Below are positions 54,588 to 64,000 of a stretch of 64,000 bases of DNA, piece after piece (position 1 is the stretch's first letter; each line of letters begins with the position of its first letter). Location of the stretch: positions 3,286,001 to 3,350,000 of the forward strand of contig OY761541.1 in assembly GCA_963664625.1 (NCBI GenBank). Reading direction: 5' to 3'. The notes under the pieces are model-generated. The model did no database searches. It had not been told where the DNA came from and was given only the letters and a program-made list of their open reading frames with translations. A program made the translations under genes and the position numbers. Origin of the DNA: CBDCFV01 sp963664625 (GTDB lineage Bacteria > Chloroflexota > Dehalococcoidia > Lucifugimonadales > UBA3495).

Positions 54588-55006
54588 TGTCGGAAGTATT
54601 CGCCGATACCGGCTACTGGATAGCACTGCTCAACGAGAGAGATAACCTGCACAGCAAAGCCAGAGAACTCAGCACCAGGTTCGCAGGCGCCACCATAGTT
54701 ACCACGGAAATGGTGCTGACCGAGTTCCTCAACCACGTAAGCGGCGGAGGTAGACAAGTACGCCGTCTCGCGGGAGAAACCGTATTGCAATGGATGGCCG
54801 ACCCTAACGTAGAGGTGGTGCGCCAGACCAGCATCCAATTCCAAGCCGCACTGGAGCGTTACCTGACACGGCTGGACCAAAGCTGGAGCGTGGTGGACTG
54901 CGCAAGCTTCATCGTCATGGAAACACGCCAGATCCAAGAAGCCCTGGCCTTTGACCGGCACTTTGAGCAGGCGGGTTTCAATGCCCTTTTACGCAGCAAG
55001 GAGTGA
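54587..55006 (+). CDS. PIN-domain toxin (VapC-like), 139 aa
   Basis: PIN fold with the first catalytic Asp in FADTGYWIALLN, Glu in TEMVLTEFLN and acidic SVVDCASF/ALAFDRHF. These are the expected four acidic positions of a metal-dependent ribonuclease. Coupled to the DUF104 antitoxin by a one-base overlap. The longer frame (from 54512) is the antitoxin shadow. Confidence 0.8.
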   Translation: MSEVFADTGYWIALLNERDNLHSKARELSTRFAGATIVTTEMVLTEFLNHVSGGGRQVRRLAGETVLQWMADPNVEVVRQTSIQFQAALERYLTRLDQSWSVVDCASFIVMETRQIQEALAFDRHFEQAGFNALLRSKE

Positions 55007-55072
55007 GCAATCCTCTCTGACGATTATATATGTTGACTACTATCAATGATTAGATGTAGCATAGGATAGTCA

Positions 55073-56569
<1,497 letters not shown>

Positions 56570-56675
56570 CGGGACCGGCCGGCTGAAGCTTGGGACTGCC
56601 GGCACAGCAGGTCTATCGTCTCCTCATCACGGCTTGCTGCTTGGTCGATACCGCAAGCCGTGCGTCCATCACTCG

Positions 56676-58394
<1,719 letters not shown>

Positions 58395-58461
58395 GGGCTA
58401 CTCCCGAATCCGGATACGCGAATCTTCAACGATCCAAAGTTGGCCTTACAAGTGCGCGGCC

Positions 58462-58491
58462 TTAGTTGAGACAGTCGAACTTGAACCGCAC
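58462..58491 (-). pseudogene. Ten-codon remnant of a DUF5615-type PIN-like toxin start
   Basis: Immediately after the DUF433 stop, VRFKFDCLN then stop. V/MRFKxDE is how DUF5615 (VapC45-like) toxins begin, and such toxins commonly follow DUF433 antitoxins. Only the start is left. Short match, so tentative. Confidence 0.35.
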
Positions 58492-58501
58492 GCCAAGCCT
58501 A

Positions 58502-58726
58502 TCACACCAGGGGGACCGAACGTTCACGGGCTAATTCGGCCGCGTAGTAGAGGGCCGCTTGGACCCCTTCTCGGGACACTGACGGATAGCTGCTGATAAT
58601 TTCCTCGGCGCTATGTCCGCCAGCCAGATTGTCCAAGATGACAGTCACCATGACCCGCGTGCCGGTGATGCACGCCCTGCCATGGCAGATCGTCGGGTCG
58701 GATGATATGTAGTCTCGCCAGTCCAT
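58502..58726 (-). CDS. DUF433 family (VapB45-like) antitoxin, 74 aa
   Basis: Full-length DUF433 protein: MDWRDYISSDPTICHGRACITGTRVMVTVILDNLAGG...EEIISSYPSVSREGVQAALYYAAEL. These are winged-HTH-like antitoxins. Ribosome site GGAGG lies nine bases upstream. Its usual partner is reduced to a remnant, so it is now an orphan. It lies between two hsdR-start fragments. Confidence 0.8.
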   Translation of the reverse strand: MDWRDYISSDPTICHGRACITGTRVMVTVILDNLAGGHSAEEIISSYPSVSREGVQAALYYAAELARERSVPLV

Positions 58727-58809
58727 TGGCGGACACCTCCAAGGACATGGGATGCAAGGTAGCCTAGACCGGAGCAGCGGTCCAAGGTGTGGACACCATT
58801 AAGGATAGT

Positions 58810-58857
58810 ATATCCAACCTTCCAGTCAAGGACGACGGCTTCGGTAAGAGTGGTCAT
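58810..58857 (-). pseudogene. Truncated copy of hsdR 5' end
   Basis: Reads MTTLTEAVVLDWKVG, matching the start of HsdR (MTTLTEADVESAALDW) with a short internal deletion. Its ATG overlaps the TAA stop of the DUF4411 gene (TAATG), implying hsdR once followed that gene directly. Confidence 0.6.
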
Positions 58858-59390
58858 TAGGTCGTCCCCAAGTTGAAAGTGACACCTAGCCCACGTAGCA
58901 TATCTATCGTATTGCAGTAAGCAACATCAAACTGCCTGCACAAGTTGGGGAGAGGTACTCTCCTCCTGACATTCGAGTCAAACACCTCGTTAGTGACCAG
59001 AACGGTGCCATGGGCCTTGGCATACGCAGCAAGCCAACCATCTGCTGCGCTAGCAAACTCATGCTTTGCCGCAGGCAAAAACTGGTCGTTGGTCTGGACC
59101 CATGTTTGCATCTGAGCGAATACGCTCGCCGTATGTGGCTCAGTTGTTAAAGCAAAAGCATTGCGCCAGTGCCGTTTGAGCCACGCGACAAGTTCATTTG
59201 GACTGTTGATCTCATCCCGCACCCTATCGACGCTAAGAAGTATCTTCTCTTGCCCAAAGCGGTGAAGACATTCCCAGAATCCTGGATAAAGGTCTATGGG
59301 GTAATGGTCGCGCCAAGCTGCTATGAAGATATTGGCGTCGAGCAAATATCTCGTTAACAAGCCAAGTTGTGGCGGTAGGGAACTGGTCAC
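58857..59390 (-). CDS. DUF4411 PIN-like toxin, 177 aa
   Basis: PIN-like nuclease candidate with YLLDANIFIAAWRDHYPIDLYPGFWECL (first catalytic Asp) and acidic residues in SVDRVRDEI, ASAADGWLAAYA and VTNEVFD. DUF4411 proteins usually pair with an HTH-ImmA/IrrE protein, as here: the genes overlap by four bases (59387-59390). Presumed ribonuclease toxin of a type II-like pair. Confidence 0.8.
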   Translation of the reverse strand: MTSSLPPQLGLLTRYLLDANIFIAAWRDHYPIDLYPGFWECLHRFGQEKILLSVDRVRDEINSPNELVAWLKRHWRNAFALTTEPHTASVFAQMQTWVQTNDQFLPAAKHEFASAADGWLAAYAKAHGTVLVTNEVFDSNVRRRVPLPNLCRQFDVAYCNTIDMLRGLGVTFNLGTT

Positions 59391-60562
59391 AGTGAGAACC
59401 CCATCTTTTCAGGCATCCTTGCAAAGGTGTCTCCCTTGAGACCAGTAAGGCTATAAGCATCCGTATAGGACAATCGGCCTGCTTTGACCGCGCGACTCAC
59501 AGCACTTCCGAAGCGAATGCCTACACGCCAGATCTGATTGTTCCAGAAATCCCCGCCACTGCTTTTGTCGCCCTCTTGGGTACCTCCCCAGGTTTTTGCT
59601 CTGTTCTTTTGGTAGTACTCGAAAAACTCCTCTCGTGTTATGCGTTCGGAATCAAGAGCCCTGCGCGCCGCTACAACCGTACTGACTTTGAAATGTTTGG
59701 CGAGATCCTGGTAGGGATCGCTTGACTGACGGGCTGTTATCCACTGCTTGTGGAATTCTTCTGTCGGTACAAGGAACTCCGCCGCGATCTTGTTGCAGAT
59801 TTCTTCAGTTGCATGATCCGTAGGGCTTAAGTTCTCGAATTTTGAAAGGCCAGTTTCCCCCACAAAGATGTGAGATAGCTCATGGGCCAGAGTGAATATT
59901 TGGGCAGTCTTGTAGTCTGCGTTGTTAACGAAAATGAGGGGCGCGTACTCATCGACCAGCGCAAAACCTTGGAATTCGTCAGCATCAAGCTTGCGGTGCG
60001 TGTTGTTGCCCACTACTTCGTTGAAGACGACCAGCACGCCAGCAGACTCTATGTGGTCCCGAAGGGTCCTTAATGCATTTGTCCAGCTTCCTTCCACAGC
60101 CGCCCAACCTCCTTCGAGTTGCAACGCATTAACCATCGCAGAGGCAACTTGTGACGGAGATGAGTCCAAACTGAATGCCCCCATAAACTCCGGGGGAGGG
60201 TCTTCCTGGTTTATCATCTCCTCTCTCATCCAAGCTTGGCGCAGTTGCATCTGATAGACGGTATCCAGTAGGTTGGGGCTGGGCCGCTGAGGAGAGATGC
60301 CAGTGCGAGTGCGGAAGTCCGCGATTGGCAAGCTATCATCGGGAGGTTCAGACAGATATAGATAGCCGACAGGAGTATATGTATGCTTGGCCAGGTCATC
60401 GACCTTGTTGAAGGCGATCCTGCCCGAGTGCTCCCATTCCGCTATGTCCTGAGCTTGCAGCTTAAGATTCGCTGCGAGTTGATCACGATCGAGACCGGCT
60501 CGCTCTCGCGCCCATCTCAGAACTCTAGGTTGTAATGTGATGCTCTCGTCCAGATTTGGCAT
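59387..60562 (-). CDS. XRE HTH-ImmA/IrrE metallopeptidase protein, 391 aa
   Basis: N-terminal XRE helix-turn-helix (RVLRWARERAGLDRDQLAANLKLQAQDIAEWEHSG), central linker, then an ImmA/IrrE zinc-metalloprotease domain with the HExxH-type site LAHELSHIF and downstream Glu region (EEICNKIAAEFLVPTEEF), and a C-terminal extension. Acts as antitoxin or regulator for the adjacent DUF4411 protein. ATG 60562 overlaps the stop of an hsdS remnant (TGATG), with GGAGGAG just upstream. Confidence 0.85.
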   Translation of the reverse strand: MPNLDESITLQPRVLRWARERAGLDRDQLAANLKLQAQDIAEWEHSGRIAFNKVDDLAKHTYTPVGYLYLSEPPDDSLPIADFRTRTGISPQRPSPNLLDTVYQMQLRQAWMREEMINQEDPPPEFMGAFSLDSSPSQVASAMVNALQLEGGWAAVEGSWTNALRTLRDHIESAGVLVVFNEVVGNNTHRKLDADEFQGFALVDEYAPLIFVNNADYKTAQIFTLAHELSHIFVGETGLSKFENLSPTDHATEEICNKIAAEFLVPTEEFHKQWITARQSSDPYQDLAKHFKVSTVVAARRALDSERITREEFFEYYQKNRAKTWGGTQEGDKSSGGDFWNNQIWRVGIRFGSAVSRAVKAGRLSYTDAYSLTGLKGDTFARMPEKMGFSL

Positions 60563-60687
60563 CAGTCAGGGTCTCCTCCATTCACATGACCTGTAGGAAG
60601 ACCTATTCTAATCTCCCCCGAAACCAACCGCGGCAGCAGCGCATCCCGACCCACGTCACTATATGTTCGTAGCAATTCCGTTGCCAT
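60562..60687 (-). pseudogene. Remnant of an hsdS 3' end
   Basis: A 41-residue frame reads RDALLPRLVSGEIRI, the conserved C-terminus of type I specificity subunits (compare RDALLPKLVSGEL in the hsdS at 62,839). Upstream hsdS sequence is missing. Its TGA overlaps the XRE/ImmA start, showing the pair was once directly downstream of an hsdS. Confidence 0.65.
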
Positions 60688-60975
60688 AATCGTCCCTCAA
60701 ACGCCAATCACATCGCCGAAACAACATGCCCTGCCCTGGGTGACAATGGTCACGAAACAGGCGCCCGTCCGTAAGTAGTCATACCCTTTCAGGCGGACGG
60801 ACCGGCGGCGGTGGACGTCCGGGTTGTGATCCATGCTGCTGCCGGGCCAGGGCGACCACAAGGGTCGCCCCTACGGTTGGCCCCTGCTGGAACAGGCTTC
60901 GGGAAAGGGGCGGCGGGTTCGGTGAGGGTGGTCATGTTGGTTGTCGTTGATCGTCAATTGCATCATCTTCTGGAA
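60688..60975. repeat. Spacer with hsdR-start fragment and type A-like repeat
   Basis: On the minus strand, 60,910-60,935 reads MTTLTEPAA, a third hsdR-start fragment. A GGGCGACC/GGTCGCCC hairpin related to type A lies at about 60,845-60,873. Nothing else recognised. Confidence 0.55.
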
Positions 60976-61596
60976 CTATAAGGCGGTGGCCTCTATGATG
61001 GCTTCGTAGAACTTTTTGAAGCTGTGGGAGCGATTGCGGTCGGGATCAATAAGCGGTCCTATTTTCTTGGCCGCGTCAATTTTAGCCAATCCTTGCGAGT
61101 AGTATCCGCGGGCCTGCAACACACGCTCAAATGCTTCCCAGGTCCCGCCCCTGATAGCGTCCGGGTCGCGATACTTATTCTGATTGGGAGTATGGGGTGA
61201 AACTTTAGGAAAAGCCTGACACACTGCTTCCCAATCACCAAAATACCAGGCTTCCAACTCTTCGATCACAATGCGGTTGACTATCTGCCAGGCGTCGTCG
61301 TCAGCCCGAGTGCGAGTAATCAGCCCCGCTTGTCGGGATTCCTTTTCCAGGTTTGCCTTGACGGCCCGACAGTCTGTGTTGTCACGGTCCATCATCACAA
61401 TCACCCGCCAGTCGTCAAGCAGAGTCCGCCGGTAACCTCGCAGTCTGCCCGGCAACTTGCGCAACAAGTCATGCTTGGACCGGAAAGCGTGGATTGCGAA
61501 CGTACACTCCTCTGGCAACATGCGTGGGAGAGCCGCTTCCAAAAATGCTTCCATTGAAGGCTCTTCAACGAGCAGTTCCAGATGGCGCTCGGTCAC
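60976..61596 (-). CDS. DUF4276 (TOPRIM-fold) protein, partner of AAA ATPase, 206 aa
   Basis: Pattern LELLVEEPSMEAFLEAALPRML, HAFRSKHDLLRKLPGRLRGY, RVIVMMDRDNTDC and ELEAWYFGDWEAV matches DUF4276. The E...DxD arrangement is the acidic core of a TOPRIM-like nuclease fold. Its start overlaps the ATPase stop by four bases, as in two-gene OLD/PARIS-type systems (ATPase plus TOPRIM). A defence role is likely; the trigger and target are unknown. Confidence 0.75.
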   Translation of the reverse strand: MTERHLELLVEEPSMEAFLEAALPRMLPEECTFAIHAFRSKHDLLRKLPGRLRGYRRTLLDDWRVIVMMDRDNTDCRAVKANLEKESRQAGLITRTRADDDAWQIVNRIVIEELEAWYFGDWEAVCQAFPKVSPHTPNQNKYRDPDAIRGGTWEAFERVLQARGYYSQGLAKIDAAKKIGPLIDPDRNRSHSFKKFYEAIIEATAL

Positions 61597-62837
61597 GTCG
61601 TATGCCTCCCGGACAAGATCTGTGGCTCACCGTGTCTGACCAGCGGGTCTCCTACCCCAAAATAGCCTTCCATCCACAGGTCGCCCAACTGCCCGCCCTC
61701 ATCCATCATTTCCACAATGCCGGGCGTATCGGCAACTCGGCGTGTTTGCGTATAGCCCTGCTGGTCACGCCATAGGACGCGCACTTCACTGGGGCGCAAT
61801 GCGTTCAGGAAAAATGGTGAATGCGTTGTAACTAAGAGGTGAGTACGCTCGCAGGCGGCACGGCATTCTTCAGCCAGTTCCGGCAACAGCCGTGGATGCA
61901 GAAAGTTCTCCGGCTCCTCAATGCCTATGAAGGGCGGCGGCTCCGGATCGTACAGCAGAACCAAATATGCCAGCATTTTCAAAGTACCGTCGGATGCAAA
62001 GCGCGCCAGTACAGGACTGTTGAAAGGAGCATCTTTGATTTGAAGTAGCAGACGCCCGTCCGGCATGATGTCAGACAGTACCCGCTCTATGCGCGGTACG
62101 CGCTGGCGCAGTGTGCCGAAAATATCCTCCAGCCGCCCCGGGTATCGTTCCGCCAGGTGCTGTATAACGTTGGCCAAGTTGTCTCCACTGCGAGATAATC
62201 TCTCCTGTGGCCCAGCTTCCGGCTGCCCCCGCGTGCTGTCCGCTGAAAGGTAGGAGACGTACCACCCAGTGATAAAGTTGCGCAGTGCTGCCACCCGAGG
62301 GTGTTCAGCGAATTGCCCCAACGCGTTCACTGCCAACAGATCAGGGGCACTCAAAGGAATTTCCACCCTTTCGTCTTCTTGGTCAGGGTACTCGCCGCTG
62401 ACTGCGCTGCCATGTCCTTCTTGGTATACCAAAAAGCGGTAAGGAGCGCCGTATCTCCTCTGACGACGCCAGCGCATCGATTCGTGAATTATTACCGGAG
62501 AACCGTTCTTTTCATCTACTTGCAAATTGTAGGTAATGAGTGGCGACCTTCTTTGCTCGCGGTACTTAATCTCAATGCTTATTGGACCATCGCCGCCACG
62601 ACTCTTGAGTTCCTTAGCCCGGCCTCGTTTGTCCCATGCCCGACGAAGGCCAGACTCGAAGCACTCGGCAAGAAATGCAAACACGTCGAACACCGTTGAC
62701 TTACCGCTCCCGTTAGGACCGAGCAATACCGTCAGCGGCGTCAAGTCCTTAAACTCCAGACTCCGTAGTGCCCGGAAGTTCTGCACATTCAGATGCTCAA
62801 TCCGCGCTGGAGTCATAGGTTGCGATGCTAAACTCAT
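61593..62837 (-). CDS. AAA/ABC-type ATPase of an OLD/PARIS-like pair, 414 aa
   Basis: SMC/RecF-like ATPase (AAA_15/AAA_21 group): Walker A LLGPNGSGKSTVFDVF near residue 40, a Q-loop region, ASDGTLKMLAYLVLLYD signature-like helix, Walker B FIGIEEPENFLHP and THSPFFLNAL (H-loop). It begins just one base after the hsdS stop and overlaps the DUF4276 gene downstream. In PARIS and similar systems such an ATPase holds a TOPRIM effector in check until phage infection. Confidence 0.8.
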   Translation of the reverse strand: MSLASQPMTPARIEHLNVQNFRALRSLEFKDLTPLTVLLGPNGSGKSTVFDVFAFLAECFESGLRRAWDKRGRAKELKSRGGDGPISIEIKYREQRRSPLITYNLQVDEKNGSPVIIHESMRWRRQRRYGAPYRFLVYQEGHGSAVSGEYPDQEDERVEIPLSAPDLLAVNALGQFAEHPRVAALRNFITGWYVSYLSADSTRGQPEAGPQERLSRSGDNLANVIQHLAERYPGRLEDIFGTLRQRVPRIERVLSDIMPDGRLLLQIKDAPFNSPVLARFASDGTLKMLAYLVLLYDPEPPPFIGIEEPENFLHPRLLPELAEECRAACERTHLLVTTHSPFFLNALRPSEVRVLWRDQQGYTQTRRVADTPGIVEMMDEGGQLGDLWMEGYFGVGDPLVRHGEPQILSGRHTT

Positions 62838-62838
62838 C

Positions 62839-63681
62839 TCATCTCTCCATAGCCCCCAACTCCCCGCTCACCAGTTTCGGTAACAGTGCATCCCTCTGGG
62901 CGGCGAGGGCGCGGGAGGAGCACTCATTTGCCACTATTCTATAGTACAGGTTGGAGGTCAACTCGTGGTAGGCGTCCGAGACGGTGAGGATTGGCATTAC
63001 GAGCGGGATTTGACGGAAATTAGACTTGCTGATTTCGAGGAACGTGGAGCCGTTAGCGTGGCTTACAATTTCTTCCAGGGAAGATTTGCACCAGTAAAGT
63101 AAATGCAGATTGGAGACGCCCTCTTTCGGTTGTATGGCAATGAAACCTTGATTGATGGCTACAGGAACCTCGTTGATTGCAAGATAGCCAATCGGTGCTC
63201 TCGACGAAAGCAAGACTGTGCCTTTTGGCTGCAAACCTGACCCTATACGCTTCAATCCCTTGTCAGTAATCTTGCGTTCCGTATCCAGCAATACAGGTAC
63301 AGACAGGCTCGAAAGGTCTTTGGGAGTCGCCCAGCAATGAGTCCCCCCATCCCAATACTCCGGTATCTTGGTACTGGGAGTGGTTCCCCCAACCACATCT
63401 ACCACCTCCCCCAACGCCTTAACCCCCCACCCCTCCGGTATCTCCCCCAACTCCGAATCAACCAACCTGTCCGGGAACAGGTCCCACAGCTCCGGCGGCA
63501 GGTAGGGTTCCCGGTTCTCCAGCTTGGCGCGGACGGGGCCGAAGTCTACGAACCAGTCCTGGAAGATGGCGCGGGCCATCTGCTCCAGGGTCTGGTTCAT
63601 CCGCCGGTTCAGCTCAATCTTGTCGTCCAGGGCGCCGAGGATGTGGGCGATGGCGCGCTGCTCGGGGAGGTAGGGTCTTTT
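62839..63681 (-). pseudogene. hsdS: Type I specificity subunit (HsdS), 5' part removed by IS
   Basis: Reads ...RPYLPEQRAIAHILGALDDKIELNRRMNQTLEQMARAIFQDWFVDF (central conserved region), then a second target-recognition domain starting GEIPEGWGVKALGEV, and ends RDALLPKLVSGELGAMER. The first target-recognition domain is missing: upstream of about 63,681 the sequence becomes the ISAs1-type transposase. A 253-residue product from the internal ATG 63,600 could still be made. No hsdM is in the window. Confidence 0.8.
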
Positions 63682-64000
63682 AATTGTCTGGGGATAAGCC
63701 GATGAGAGTCAGGGTCTCCCAAGGTTTCCAGCCGTAGTGGCGCAGGGCTGCCGTTATGTTCTTCACTCCGGTCAGCCGCAACAACCCCATCACCAGGTTT
63801 CGCAACGCCGCCAGCAGTTGCGGCGCCGATCCGGTGCGCACCTGGCTTTGGTCTTCGCCAAATACCACGTCCCTTACCCAGTGCACCTGGTTCTCAATCC
63901 CCCAATGTCCCCTCCATATCTCCAACAACCGGGCAGCATCCGCCCGTTCCGGGGGCAGGCTGGTGACGGCATAGGCAAGCTCCACTGACTCCTTGCCCTT
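63680..64000 (-). mobile_element. ISAs1-family transposase, C-terminal part, inserted in hsdS
   Basis: HWGIENQVHWVRDVVFGEDQSQVRTGSAPQLLAALRN and NITAALRHYGWKPWETLTLIGL are characteristic of ISAs1-family DDE transposases (the E of the DDE lies in GIENQVHW). The frame is open to the window edge; the N-terminal part lies outside. Its TAA stop overlaps the first hsdS codons, so the IS end lies very close to the stop. Terminal inverted repeats cannot be judged from one end. Confidence 0.8.

Overview
This 64 kb window has the look of a chromosomal segment from a high-GC, probably environmental or host-associated bacterium. The gene mix suggests Chloroflexota (SAR202/Dehalococcoidia-like): an F420-type luciferase-like oxidoreductase, a Baeyer-Villiger-type monooxygenase, RraA and VOC proteins, an AceE-like enzyme, and giant FN3/cadherin surface proteins. 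That placement is inference from gene content. No rRNA or tRNA gene, CRISPR array or replication origin was recognised.

Region 1 (1-22,000) is mostly metabolic, transport and regulatory. It holds a partial RraA-family protein, a large ThDP enzyme, an MFS exporter, a two-domain VOC protein, an orphan family-3 solute-binding lipoprotein, a flavin monooxygenase followed by an alpha/beta hydrolase, an LLM oxidoreductase, a complete glycine-betaine-type ABC transporter (ProV-ProW-ProX), an SRPBCC protein, a DUF262-HEPN gene pair, a CDF-like transporter, a PAS-LuxR regulator, another MFS, a methyltransferase, a PaREP1-like protein and a MarR regulator with a clear promoter and operator.

Region 2 (22,000-52,660) is the most striking part. 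Three tandem paralogous genes each encode a secreted, C-terminally anchored protein of about 3,000 residues built from putative-Ig, FN3 and cadherin-like repeats, with a Pro/Thr stalk and a C-terminal transmembrane anchor. Each gene has the same 5' architecture. A sigma70-like promoter places +1 on the ATG of a small conserved leader ORF, that ORF reads through a poly-C tract (9, 6 and 20 C), and it ends at or near the Shine-Dalgarno/start of the giant gene. The tract lengths keep the leader open in copies 1 and 3 but shift it into an early stop in copy 2. This looks like a phase-variable, translationally coupled switch. The proteins are mosaics: copies 1 and 3 share about 2.24 kb with no difference I could see, while copy 3 matches copy 2 at both ends, and each copy carries its own variable two-cysteine segment. 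A HicAB module and composite palindromic repeats lie between the copies.

Region 3 (52,950-56,570) encodes a membrane-anchored CAP-domain protein, a DUF104/PIN toxin-antitoxin pair and a trypsin-like lipoprotein protease.

Region 4 (56,570-64,000) is a decayed type I restriction-modification locus used as a defence-gene site. It contains an hsdR pseudogene with two internal deletions, an hsdS cut by an ISAs1-family transposase, and, between them, an AAA ATPase-DUF4276 (TOPRIM-type) pair, an XRE/ImmA-DUF4411 PIN pair and a DUF433 antitoxin. Fragments of hsdR 5' ends and an hsdS 3' end lie between the modules.

Four families of palindromic intergenic repeats recur across the window. In the text they are called A (GGGGCAGGG/CCCTGCCCC), B (long imperfect ATCAGGATT.../...AATCCTGAT palindromes), C (ATTCCCG(CCTTCG)CGGGAAT) and D (GCGGGCTGGAAGCCCGC).
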